Shown here: positions 18,325-25,656 of the stretch, piece after piece
Layout: each line of letters starts with the position of its first letter
Position numbering within the stretch: the first letter of the stretch is position 1
Assembly: GCF_001563475.1 (NCBI RefSeq)
Contig: NZ_LPUT01000028.1
Span: forward strand, 186,001-250,000
Direction of reading: 5' to 3'
From: Sporosarcina sp. HYO08
GTDB lineage: Bacteria; Bacillota; Bacilli; Bacillales_A; Planococcaceae
Length of the DNA: 64,000 nt
Made by a program: the position numbers and the translations under genes
The notes under the pieces: generated by a model
The model's database searches: none
What the model was told of the DNA's origin: nothing
The model's input: the letters and a program-made list of their open reading frames with translations, nothing else

Positions 18325-19139
18325 TTGTGTTCACACTGCTTCGCTTTTGTTCGCAAAAGCCGTTCTTCGTTACGGCAAAATCTTGTGCTCGCAACGCTTC
18401 GCTTTTGTTCGCAAAAGCCGTTCTTCGTTACGGCAAAATCTTTGTGCTCACAACGCTTTGCTTTTGTTCGCAAAAGCCGTTCTTCGTTACGGCAAAATCT
18501 TTGTGCTCACAACGCTTTGCTTTTGTTCGCAAAAGCCGTTCTTCGTTACGGCAAAATCTTTGTGCTCACACCGCTTTGCTTTTGTTCGCAAAAGCCGTTC
18601 TTCGTTACGGCAAAATCTTTGTGCTCACAACGCTTTGCTTTTGTTCGCAAAAGCCGTTCTTCGTTACGGCAAAATCTTTGTGCTCACAACGCTTTGCTTT
18701 TGTTCGCAAAAGCCGTTCTTCGTTACGGCAAAATCTTTGTGCTCACACCGCTTTGCTTTTGTTCGCAAAAGCCGTTCTTCGTTACGGCAAAATCTTTGTG
18801 CTCACAACGCTTTGCTTTTGTTCGCAAAAGCCGTTCTTCGTTACGGCAAAATCTTTGTGCTCACAACGCTTTGCTTTTGTTCGCAAAAGCCGTTCTTCGT
18901 TACGGCAAAATCTTGTGCTCGCAACGCTTCGCTTTTGTTCGCAAAAGCCGTTCTTCGTGACGGCAAAATCTTGTGCTCACACCGCTTCGCTTTTGTTCGC
19001 AAAAGCCGTTCTTCGTGACGGCAAAATCTTGTGCTCGCAACGCTTCGCTTTTGTTCGCAAATGCCGTTCTTCGTGACGGCAAAATCTTGTGCTCGCAACG
19101 CTTCGCTTTTGTTCGCAAATGCCGTTCTTCGTGACGGCA
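18325..19139. repeat. Tandem array of about 14 copies of a 58/59-bp hairpin-bearing unit
   Basis: The core CGTTCTTCG recurs at 18361, 18419, 18478, 18537, 18596, 18655, 18714, 18773, 18832, 18891, 18949, 19007, 19065 and 19123. Inner units (from 18419 to 18832) are 59 bp and share CTTTGTGCTCACA; the outer units are 58 bp with CTTGTGCTC. Each unit holds a perfect 7-bp stem with a TTCG loop (GCTTTTG-TTCG-CAAAAGC; one mismatch in the last two) and a second stem GCCGT/ACGGC. All three plus-strand frames stay open through most of it because 59 is not a multiple of 3; no ribosome site or independent coding signal is seen, so I do not call a gene. It fills the gap between ftsZ and spoIIGA, where B. 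subtilis carries bpr. Confidence 0.97.
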
Positions 19140-19144
19140 TTTCC

Positions 19145-19184
19145 TGTCGAATGTTTTTTTCGAAGTTGCCCTTGTTTTGACAAA
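19145..19184. promoter_or_regulatory. Spo0A boxes upstream of spoIIGA
   Basis: TGTCGAA at 19145-19151 matches the core of the Spo0A box on the plus strand. A second, inverted box at 19174-19184 reads TTTGTCAAAAC on the minus strand and overlaps the -35 hexamer. In B. subtilis Spo0A~P activates spoIIG from boxes at and upstream of the -35. Binding here is inferred. Confidence 0.7.
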
Positions 19185-19209
19185 CATTTCAAAACAAACA
19201 TGCTATCTT
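19177..19209 (+). promoter_or_regulatory. spoIIG promoter with unusually long spacer
   Basis: A perfect -35 TTGACA (19177-19182) and TATCTT (19204-19209) are separated by 21 bp. The B. subtilis spoIIG promoter is a sigma-A promoter with an abnormally long (22-bp) spacer that needs Spo0A~P; the same arrangement is visible here, about 20 nt before the spoIIGA start. Confidence 0.65.
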
Positions 19210-19230
19210 TGTTTCCAAGGAGGTTGAGCC

Positions 19231-20085
19231 ATGTATGCAGAACTCATTATAGGGATCAACATGTTGTTCAATTATGCAATCCTTTCATTTGCCAACAAAG
19301 TGGGAAATGTCCAAGCTCCGCGAAGCCGATTAATCGTTGCTGCTCTCTTGGGCAGTATACCCGTCACGATCTTTCAATCTTCAATCATTGTCCTGATCCT
19401 CTCGTTTTTTGGCATGACGTTATGCGCTTTTGGAAAAGCATTTGAGCCTTGGAGAAAGTCGGCTACGATGGTCATCATCGGTGCTGTTTTTGCCGGGGGA
19501 CTTTTAACAGTTTTCCAATTTCGTGTCCAAACTTTCAATAGCGCAGTCACCATTCTGACGTACGCGATCATCGCGTATCTTTCTCTTCACTACATGAAAA
19601 AGAAATGGCTGGATGTACGTATTACACAGCAATTGTCTTCACTTCACTCATCATCTATTCTCCGTGTTTGGGGCTCGAATGTACAAGTGAATGTCTTTGT
19701 GGATTCGGGCAACAGTTGTACTGAACCGCTTTCTGGAGCACCTGTTCATTTTGTATCCCTAAAGGCAGTCGAAAAATCTATACCAGAAAATTTACGAAAG
19801 CCTCTACTGAACTGGACGCCAAAAGGAGCCGCTTCACTTTCAGATTTCCCAGAAGAATACCAAAAAAATATGCGGCTAATTCGTTTAGTGACCGTACAAG
19901 GAAAGTCTTGGGCGATTGGGTTTAAGTATGAACAATGGACACTCGAACATGGTATTGTTTTGCGACCTGGTTATATTGTGCTAACGGAAAACGATCGTCG
20001 TTATCCAGACGGTGCAGAAGCAATCCTTCACGTTTCCGCGATTGAGTCTATGACCGGATTCGGTAAAAATCCATTACCTCAATAA
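19231..20085 (+). CDS. spoIIGA: Sporulation sigma-E processing peptidase SpoIIGA
   Basis: Membrane-bound aspartic protease (284 aa) that cleaves pro-sigma-E in the mother cell after a signal from the forespore (SpoIIR). The N-terminal half has about five membrane helices (residues 3-120). The cytoplasmic half has the catalytic motif FVDSGNS with D158. An AAGGAGG ribosome site precedes the ATG. It sits directly before its substrate gene, sigE, and after ftsZ as in B. subtilis. Confidence 0.95.
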   Translation: MYAELIIGINMLFNYAILSFANKVGNVQAPRSRLIVAALLGSIPVTIFQSSIIVLILSFFGMTLCAFGKAFEPWRKSATMVIIGAVFAGGLLTVFQFRVQTFNSAVTILTYAIIAYLSLHYMKKKWLDVRITQQLSSLHSSSILRVWGSNVQVNVFVDSGNSCTEPLSGAPVHFVSLKAVEKSIPENLRKPLLNWTPKGAASLSDFPEEYQKNMRLIRLVTVQGKSWAIGFKYEQWTLEHGIVLRPGYIVLTENDRRYPDGAEAILHVSAIESMTGFGKNPLPQ

Positions 20086-20145
20086 AAGATCAAGATCATT
20101 CCAATGAGTCCCTATGCACAGTATTACAAGAAAGGGGTAGTTTTC

Positions 20146-20856
20146 ATGATTCAAAAAATGAAAAACTTATTCGCATTCATTGCAAGTTTCTTTAAAAAGA
20201 GAAGTGGTACATACTATATCGGAGGTCATGAATCGCTTCCGAAACCACTCACTCGTGAAGAAGAAACGGAAGCCATTCGTGCTTTCATGGAAGGTGACTT
20301 AAATGCACGAGACACATTAATTGAAAAAAATTTACGGCTCGTCGTTTATATTGCCCGCCGCTTCGATAATACGAACACGCATATTGAAGACTTGATTAGT
20401 ATCGGTACAATTGGACTTATTAAAGCAATTGAAACTTTTAAAGTGGATAAAAACATTAAACTGGCGACGTATGCATCTCGATGTATTGAAAATGAAATTT
20501 TAATGCACCTTCGGAAAACAAATCGAACAAAATCCGAAATATCATTTGATGAACCACTTAACTCAGACGCGGATGGAAATGAATTACTTCTTTCTGATAT
20601 TTTAGGAACAGACGAACATATTATCATTGATGATGTTGAAAAGAAAATTGAAAGACAGCATATGATCGAAGCCATCACGCTATTGGATGAACGTGAGCGA
20701 TATATTATGGAATGCCGATTCGGTTTGACCGGGCAGATTGAAATGACGCAAAAAGAAGTAGCGGAATTACTGGGCATTTCTCAATCTTATATTTCCCGTC
20801 TTGAAAAGAAAATTATTATGGATTTAAGAGAGCGTTTAAACCAGCCGATTCATTGA
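20146..20856 (+). CDS. sigE: RNA polymerase sporulation sigma factor, pro-sigma-E
   Basis: Mother-cell sigma factor made as an inactive precursor (236 aa). The N-terminal pro-sequence is amphipathic ([19 protein letters not shown]) and the conserved YYIGG that marks the processing region is at 23-27. Sigma-70 regions 2 ([10 protein letters not shown]...[14 protein letters not shown]) and 4 (a helix-turn-helix ending [19 protein letters not shown]) follow. The ATG at 20146 after AAAGGGG is preferred to an in-frame ATG 14 codons upstream. It is cotranscribed with spoIIGA. Confidence 0.96.
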   Translation: MIQKMKNLFAFIASFFKKRSGTYYIGGHESLPKPLTREEETEAIRAFMEGDLNARDTLIEKNLRLVVYIARRFDNTNTHIEDLISIGTIGLIKAIETFKVDKNIKLATYASRCIENEILMHLRKTNRTKSEISFDEPLNSDADGNELLLSDILGTDEHIIIDDVEKKIERQHMIEAITLLDERERYIMECRFGLTGQIEMTQKEVAELLGISQSYISRLEKKIIMDLRERLNQPIH

Positions 20857-20884
20857 TTGGTTGAAATTGGACATTTTAAAAACC

Positions 20885-20913
20885 GCATATTCTGCCAAGC
20901 TGCGGACAGACTA
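20885..20913 (+). promoter_or_regulatory. Candidate sigma-F/sigma-G promoter for sigG
   Basis: GCATA at 20885-20889 and CAGACTA at 20907-20913 (six of seven with CATWMTA), spacer 17 bp. The overlapping GGACAGACTA at 20904 also fits nine of ten positions of the sigma-F -10. In B. subtilis sigG is transcribed by sigma-F and then sigma-G, so this is the expected promoter class. Confidence 0.55.
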
Positions 20914-20951
20914 TAGTTCACAGTCATCTACAGAATGCGGAGGAAAAGCGA

Positions 20952-21734
20952 ATGGTACGTACAAGAGTTGAAATTTGTGGAATCGATACGTCCGAATTGC
21001 CATTACTCACGAACGAAGTGATGAAAGAAACTTTTAAAAGGTTGCAAAGCGGCGATCAGTCAGCAAGGGAAGAACTCGTATTTGGCAATTTGCGACTTGT
21101 CTTAAGCCTTGTTCAAAGATTTGCCTATCGGGGCGAACAGGCAGATGATCTATTTCAAGTAGGCTGTATTGGCCTGCTAAAGTCAATTGATAACTTTGAT
21201 TTGAAACATAATGTCAGATTTTCAACTTATGCTGTTCCAATGATTATTGGAGAAATTAAAAGGCATTTGAGAGATCATCATTCTGTCCGTGTTTCAAGGT
21301 CATTGCGCGATATCGCATACAAAGCGATTCGAGCGAAAGAAGAATTTATTAACAAGCACCAAAGAGAACCCAAAATGTCCGACTTGGCTGAACTAACGGA
21401 CATACCTGCGGAAGATATTCTTTTCGCACTCGATGCTATCCAAGATCCGATGTCGCTTCATGAGCCGATTAACGGAGAAGGCGGGGATCCGGTCTTTATG
21501 ATGGATCAGCTTCAAGACAGCACCGTGTCTGAAGATCGCTGGTTAACGTATGTTTCGGTAAAAGAAACGGTATCAGAGATGGATGAGCGGCAACAATCAA
21601 TACTTGCTAAGCGCTTTTATCTAGGTCAGACGCAAACAGAAATTGCAAAAGAAATGGGTATATCTCAAGCGCAAATCTCAAGACTTGAAAAAAGTGCAAT
21701 TCAGACGATTCGAGAAGGAATGGAACAAAAATAA
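20952..21734 (+). CDS. sigG: RNA polymerase sporulation sigma factor sigma-G
   Basis: Late forespore sigma factor (260 aa). N-terminal VRTRVEICGIDTSELPLL is characteristic of SigG and carries the anti-sigma (SpoIIAB/CsfB) contact region. Region 2 (LVQRFAYRGEQADDLFQVGCIGLLKSIDNF) and the region 4 helix-turn-helix (TEIAKEMGISQAQISRLEKSA) are clear. It follows sigE but has its own promoter and terminator. Confidence 0.96.
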   Translation: MVRTRVEICGIDTSELPLLTNEVMKETFKRLQSGDQSAREELVFGNLRLVLSLVQRFAYRGEQADDLFQVGCIGLLKSIDNFDLKHNVRFSTYAVPMIIGEIKRHLRDHHSVRVSRSLRDIAYKAIRAKEEFINKHQREPKMSDLAELTDIPAEDILFALDAIQDPMSLHEPINGEGGDPVFMMDQLQDSTVSEDRWLTYVSVKETVSEMDERQQSILAKRFYLGQTQTEIAKEMGISQAQISRLEKSAIQTIREGMEQK

Positions 21735-21744
21735 GTGATTTTTT

Positions 21745-21775
21745 AACGCAGTGTCTTGGTACACTGCGTTTTTTC
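21745..21775 (+). terminator. Terminator after sigG
   Basis: AACGCAGTGT and ACACTGCGTT form a perfect 10-bp stem with a 6-nt loop, followed by TTTTT. Confidence 0.88.
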
Positions 21776-21812
21776 TGTCGGTTGCGCATATATTCTTTTA
21801 GGAGGGATGTTT

Positions 21813-22046
21813 ATGAGGTTTTCAGATATTCAAAAAAAAGAAGTAATCGACGCAAAAAAAGGATCTTTTATGGGGTTTATCCAAGATGCGACAATTGACA
21901 TTTCAACAGGTAAGGTTAAAGCCTTACATATTGGGGGCGGGGAAGGAGGAAGTTTATTTTCAAAAGATCGGCAAGAGAAAAAGGTGCCATTAGGGAATGT
22001 TACAACGATTGGTAAGGATATTATCCTCGTTGACAAGGAAAGTTAA
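21813..22046 (+). CDS. ylmC: YlmC/YmxH family PRC-barrel protein
   Basis: A 77-aa protein beginning MRFSDIQKKEVIDAKKG and consisting of a single small PRC-barrel-like domain (GFIQDATIDISTGKVKALHI; VPLGNVTTIGKDIILV). The YlmC/YmxH family is conserved in sporulating Firmicutes; its role is not established. The ATG at 21813 lies 7 nt after AGGAGG; the ATG at 21807 is too close to it. In B. subtilis ylmC also lies between sigG and ylmE. Confidence 0.88.
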   Translation: MRFSDIQKKEVIDAKKGSFMGFIQDATIDISTGKVKALHIGGGEGGSLFSKDRQEKKVPLGNVTTIGKDIILVDKES

Positions 22047-22060
22047 AAAGCTACTTTTTA

Positions 22061-22089
22061 TTGATATACAGCCCTTTCGTTGGTACAAT
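22061..22089 (+). promoter_or_regulatory. Sigma-A promoter for ylmE-sepF
   Basis: TTGATA at 22061-22066, spacer 17 bp, TACAAT at 22084-22089 with an extended TGG before it. It lies about 25 nt upstream of ylmE. Confidence 0.7.
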
Positions 22090-22113
22090 GGAAGGAACGA
22101 TTAATGAAAAGTA

Positions 22114-22815
22114 GTGATGAATATGTCGAATATTGAGCAACGTCTACAACAAATCGAGCAAAACATACAAAATGCATGTGAACGATCAGGCCGGACTAGA
22201 TCGGATATTACAGTCATTGCCGTAACGAAAGAAGTTTCCACTGAAAGAGCCATCGAAGTTATGAATGCTGGCATCTTGGACTTAGGAGAAAATCGTACGG
22301 AAGGACTGCTCGCGAAGCAGGAATCGATTCAAAAAGATGCGAAGTGGCATTTTATTGGTAATGTGCAAAGTAGAAAAGTTCGTGATTTGGTCAATACTAT
22401 CCATTGCCTGCACTCATTAGATCGTATGAGCCTTGCAAAAGAAATTCAAAAGCGGGCAGATCAGCCTATCGATTGCTTTGTACAAGTAAATGTATCTGGG
22501 GAAGAAACAAAATCAGGTGTAAACCCGGAAGAGCTTGAACGCTTCATTGAAGAAATTGCAGCTTACGATAAAATTCACGTTATCGGATTAATGACGATGG
22601 CACCATTTACAGATGATATGGAGTATATTCGCACGCTCTTCCGTCAGATGAAAGAATTACGTGACAAAATTTCAGTAAAACAATGGGAACATGCACCGTG
22701 TACACAATTGTCAATGGGAATGTCGAATGACTATGAAATTGCAATCGAAGAGGGCGCAACCCACGTACGAATTGGCACCGCTCTTGTCGGTAAAGAAAGC
22801 GGGGAAACTACATGA
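22114..22815 (+). CDS. ylmE: YggS-family pyridoxal phosphate homeostasis protein
   Basis: PLP-binding protein of the YggS/PROSC family (233 aa), a single TIM barrel. The PLP lysine lies in [11 protein letters not shown] near residue 35, with [24 protein letters not shown] and [13 protein letters not shown] as family motifs. It helps buffer free PLP. The start may be GTG 22114 or one of the ATGs at 22117 and 22123. It overlaps sepF by 4 nt (ATGA). Confidence 0.92.
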   Translation: MMNMSNIEQRLQQIEQNIQNACERSGRTRSDITVIAVTKEVSTERAIEVMNAGILDLGENRTEGLLAKQESIQKDAKWHFIGNVQSRKVRDLVNTIHCLHSLDRMSLAKEIQKRADQPIDCFVQVNVSGEETKSGVNPEELERFIEEIAAYDKIHVIGLMTMAPFTDDMEYIRTLFRQMKELRDKISVKQWEHAPCTQLSMGMSNDYEIAIEEGATHVRIGTALVGKESGETT

Positions 22816-23252
22816 GCCTAAAAGGTAAATTCGAAAAATGGTTCTATTTAGATGACACTGAAGAAGAAATTGTAGAAAAACCGATAAGAGAAGAGAAGCG
22901 GCACATTCAACCGAAAAAACAGCCGATTCGTAAGCAACCGATCGGTGAAGGTGTGCCGCAAGGAAATGTTGTCAGTTTGCAAAGCCTCCAAAAATCTTCT
23001 AAGGTTGTCCTAGCTGAACCGCGTGTTTACTCGGAAGCACAAGACATTTCGGAGCATTTAAAAAATAAACGTGCAGTTGTCGTCAATTTACAACGAATTG
23101 AACGAGATCAAGGGATTCGTATCGTTGATTTTTTAAGTGGTACAGTTTATGCACTTGGTGGAGATATCCAGCGCATTGGAACGGATATTTTTCTTTGCGT
23201 GCCTGAAAATGTCGAAGTGGCCGGATCGATTTCGGATTACTTTGAGCGATAA
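22812..23252 (+). CDS. sepF: Cell division protein SepF
   Basis: Cytosolic protein (146 aa) that bundles FtsZ filaments and anchors them to the membrane. N-terminal membrane-targeting amphipathic helix ([13 protein letters not shown]), a basic linker, then the SepF core ([34 protein letters not shown]). Conserved in the ylm cluster downstream of ylmE. Confidence 0.95.
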   Translation: MSLKGKFEKWFYLDDTEEEIVEKPIREEKRHIQPKKQPIRKQPIGEGVPQGNVVSLQSLQKSSKVVLAEPRVYSEAQDISEHLKNKRAVVVNLQRIERDQGIRIVDFLSGTVYALGGDIQRIGTDIFLCVPENVEVAGSISDYFER

Positions 23253-23280
23253 GAATAGATAATGAGGTGTACGCAGTATT

Positions 23281-23571
23281 ATGGCAGATATATTGACTTT
23301 ACTCTATATAGGGATTGCTAGATTTATACAAATTTATTCGATCCTTTTAATCATCTATATTTTTATGTCATGGGTTCCTTCCACACGCGAAACAAAAATT
23401 GGACAGCTGCTAGGAAGAATAACAGAGCCTTATTTAAGTTTTTTCAGGAAGTTTATTCCGCCACTTGGCGTGATTGATATTTCACCAATTGTTGCGTTCT
23501 TTGCTTTAAATTTAATATCCAAAGGTGTTTTTCAAGTTTATAAAATGATTATGACGTCCGTGTTTATGTAA
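23281..23571 (+). CDS. ylmG: YggT family membrane protein YlmG
   Basis: A 96-aa membrane protein with two YggT helices (about 8-30 and 65-88) around the conserved [23 protein letters not shown] and [19 protein letters not shown] segments. The family is linked to division site and membrane organisation in other bacteria and plastids; its molecular role is not known. It lies between sepF and ylmH as usual. Confidence 0.92.
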   Translation: MADILTLLYIGIARFIQIYSILLIIYIFMSWVPSTRETKIGQLLGRITEPYLSFFRKFIPPLGVIDISPIVAFFALNLISKGVFQVYKMIMTSVFM

Positions 23572-23591
23572 GGGATCTAATCAGTATGTGT

Positions 23592-23614
23592 CCTCACAAA
23601 TGTGGGGATTTTTC
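23592..23614 (+). terminator. Weak terminator after ylmG
   Basis: CCTCAC/GTGGGG stem (one G-U pair) with a short loop, then ATTTTT. The dispersed element begins within this T run. Confidence 0.55.
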
Positions 23615-23867
23615 TCTTTATTCAGCGGGTGTTAAAACGCCCGATGAATAAAGAGAAAGCCTCCGGCGGATGTCACAGATTTTGAAAGGAATTAAAAGGA
23701 AGGCAACTTAAGTTCGCCGCGTCCTGGAAAGTGCCTTAATTTCCACAAAGTACGCAGAAATACGGCCAATCGAACCCTTCGCTGTTCGATCGGCAATGGT
23801 TGCATAACCAACTTCCTGTTGACCCTGGTTCAAAATCTGGACGCAATTACGCCAGGGCGTAATTGAT
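23611..23867. repeat. Dispersed structured element, copy A (long form)
   Basis: Fills the ylmG-ylmH gap. In order: a 19-bp terminal hairpin (23611-23629 with 23640-23658, one mismatch); the conserved block CCTCCGGCGGATGTCACAG; CAGATTTTGAA pairing over 150 nt with TTCAAAATCTG (about 23828-23838); and a perfect 10-bp stem CAATTACGCC/GGCGTAATTG at 23844-23865. The variable middle (about 23690-23827) contains smaller stems such as ATCGAAC/GTTCGAT. The same blocks recur in copy B at 32240-32430. No protein gene is visible inside. Confidence 0.9.
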
Positions 23868-23899
23868 TTATCCCCACTACTTTTGAAGGAGCAGCGAGA

Positions 23900-24676
23900 A
23901 TGGATAAGATAATACAGCATTTTAGAAAAGATGAACAACCATTTATTGAAACCGTAAGCGGGTGGATTCGGGAAGTTGAGGATCGTTACGCGCCAAAATT
24001 AACAGGATTTTTAGATCCGCGTCAACGGTTTATCGTACAGTCTATGCTTGGAGGCTCTGAACTACTGTGGCAGGCGGACGGTAACTTTTCAGATGCTGAG
24101 CGGCAGCGTATGCTTATCTACCCGAATTATTTTGTTCCGGAAAAAGAGGATTTTCAACTCACAGTATTTCAAGTGAAATATGCGACGAAATTTTTAACGA
24201 TTGAGCATCGAGACGTTTTAGGATCATTAATGTCACTTGGCATTGACCGTGCTAAATTTGGAGATATCCGAATCGAACAAGACATCGTACAATTTGCCGT
24301 GGCAGCGGAATTGGATGACTATTTAATCGCAAATTTCAATTCCATTGGAAAAGCAAAAGTTGCTATTGAAATGGAAAGTGACAGTGAAAATTGGATCCAG
24401 TACAGTGACGAGTGGGTTGAAGAATTACATATCGTTAGTTCCTTACGGCTAGACGTCATTGTTGCGGCTATTACAAACAGTTCACGTCAAAAAGCGACGA
24501 TGCTAATCCAACGAGAAAATGTAAAAGTGAACTGGACGACGAGAGATGAACCGGCATTTGAACTTCAGGAATCGGACTTGTTGTCTGTTCGAGGAGCAGG
24601 ACGTTTTAACATTATGGCTATAGAAGGAAGAACGAAAAAAGAAAAAATTCGTCTTCTAATTGGAAGGTTAGAATGA
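23900..24676 (+). CDS. ylmH: YlmH-family RNA-binding protein with S4 domain
   Basis: A 258-aa cytosolic protein with a C-terminal S4 RNA-binding domain (about 182-240: LRLDVIVAAITNSSRQKATMLI, VKVNW, LSVRGAGRFNI). B. subtilis YlmH (RqcP2-like) acts in ribosome-associated quality control alongside RqcH, whose gene is also in this window (44.1 kb). An AAGGAGCAGCG ribosome site precedes the ATG. It lies between ylmG and divIVA as usual. Confidence 0.9.
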   Translation: MDKIIQHFRKDEQPFIETVSGWIREVEDRYAPKLTGFLDPRQRFIVQSMLGGSELLWQADGNFSDAERQRMLIYPNYFVPEKEDFQLTVFQVKYATKFLTIEHRDVLGSLMSLGIDRAKFGDIRIEQDIVQFAVAAELDDYLIANFNSIGKAKVAIEMESDSENWIQYSDEWVEELHIVSSLRLDVIVAAITNSSRQKATMLIQRENVKVNWTTRDEPAFELQESDLLSVRGAGRFNIMAIEGRTKKEKIRLLIGRLE

Positions 24677-24724
24677 TTTTTCTGACAAACAATAAAAACT
24701 GCTGATTAATGTTGTTTTTCTATG

Positions 24725-24730
24725 TATAAT
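24725..24730 (+). promoter_or_regulatory. Probable -10 box of the divIVA promoter
   Basis: A consensus TATAAT lies 34 nt before the divIVA ATG. No good -35 is found at 16-18 bp. Confidence 0.45.
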
Positions 24731-24763
24731 AGGTACTGAATAGGTTAGAAGGAGAGGTATTCG

Positions 24764-25270
24764 ATGGCGCTATCCCCACTTGATATACACAATAAAGAAT
24801 TTAGCTCTAGATTTCGCGGCTATGACGAAGATGAAGTCAACGAGTTTTTAGAGCAGATTATGAAGGATTATGAAAATGTTTTAGAGGAAAATAAATTGCT
24901 TAAAAATAGTTTGAAGCAGTCGCAAGAGCAAATTTCTCATTTTAATTCGATCGAGGAAATGTTGCAAAAGTCAATTATGACGGCTCAAGAGGCTGCGGAA
25001 GATGTTCGTCGTAACTCATTGAAGGAATCGAAGCTCATCGTGAAAGAAGCGGAAAAAAATGCGGATCGTATTGTCAATGAAGCACTTTCACGTGCACGCA
25101 AAGTTGCAATCGAAACGGAAGATTTGAAAAAGCAATCAAAAGTATTCCGTAATCGTTTCCGAATGTTAATTGAAGCGCAGCTAGATTTAATTCAAGCCGA
25201 TGATTGGGATCATTTATTGGCGTACGAAATCGATGCTGCAAAACTTGAGGCTGCTGCGGAGGAAGAGTAA
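24764..25270 (+). CDS. divIVA: Septum placement and polar protein DivIVA
   Basis: A 168-aa coiled-coil protein that binds negatively curved membrane at poles and septa. The N-terminal lipid-binding domain has the hallmark SPLDIHNKEFSSRFRGYDEDEVNEF, followed by two coiled-coil stretches (about 30-75 and 85-150) and an acidic end. AGAAGGAGAGG is the ribosome site. Confidence 0.95.
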   Translation: MALSPLDIHNKEFSSRFRGYDEDEVNEFLEQIMKDYENVLEENKLLKNSLKQSQEQISHFNSIEEMLQKSIMTAQEAAEDVRRNSLKESKLIVKEAEKNADRIVNEALSRARKVAIETEDLKKQSKVFRNRFRMLIEAQLDLIQADDWDHLLAYEIDAAKLEAAAEEE

Positions 25271-25303
25271 TTCAAGTAGAGCCATTGTTTTTCAAGCAGA
25301 AAC

Positions 25304-25333
25304 TTGACTTTTGTCTTTATTCACACATATAAT
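25304..25333 (+). promoter_or_regulatory. Sigma-A promoter of the ileS leader
   Basis: TTGACT at 25304-25309, an 18-bp spacer and TATAAT at 25328-25333. Transcription would start at about 25340, just before the T-box stem I. Confidence 0.75.
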
Positions 25334-25353
25334 TATGATCATATATTCTAGAT

Positions 25354-25586
25354 AAGCGTTGAAAGAGAGAGTACTTTCCAACTCTATGTACAGCGAGCCA
25401 GGAAACGGTGGAAGCCTGGTCAATGGACTGGAAACGAAAATCACTCCGAAGCTGGATTGCGGAATACTGTACGCAGTCCCGGAAACACCCCGTTATGGTG
25501 TCTGAGTGGCAGCAATTTTTTGTGCTGCAAGTAGGGTGGTAACGCGAGTAATTCCTCGTCCCTTTTTAGGGGCGGGGATTTTTTGT
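25354..25586 (+). promoter_or_regulatory. T-box riboswitch (tRNA-Ile sensing) upstream of ileS
   Basis: Leader with a long stem I beginning around AGCGTTGAAAGAGAGAGTA and the T-box AGGGTGGTAACGCG at 25533-25546 (one difference from the usual AGGGTGGNACCGCG). A terminator of near-complementary arms (25554-25578) ends in TTTTTT. The codon ATC at 25440-25442, followed by A, is the likely specifier and reads Ile, matching the gene downstream. The T in TGGT fits the discriminator A of tRNA-Ile. Uncharged tRNA-Ile would favour the antiterminator. Confidence 0.92.
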
Positions 25587-25656
25587 GCTTTTTATTACCA
25601 AAAATCGCTCGGTTGTGAGCTTTTGACAAGTTTTTACTAAATAAGGAGGAATTTCG

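Noticed and set aside
18325..19139. CRISPR array
   Set aside because: The units abut without unique spacers and no cas genes are nearby.
18284..19201. Long open frames on both strands over the repeat array as protein genes
   Set aside because: They arise from a stop-free repeat whose period is not a multiple of 3; no ribosome site, no start context, and every frame yields the same periodic peptide.
23708..23938. 76-residue minus-strand open frame in element A and the ylmH start
   Set aside because: It crosses the structured element and the ylmH 5' end; no homology recognised and no ribosome site.
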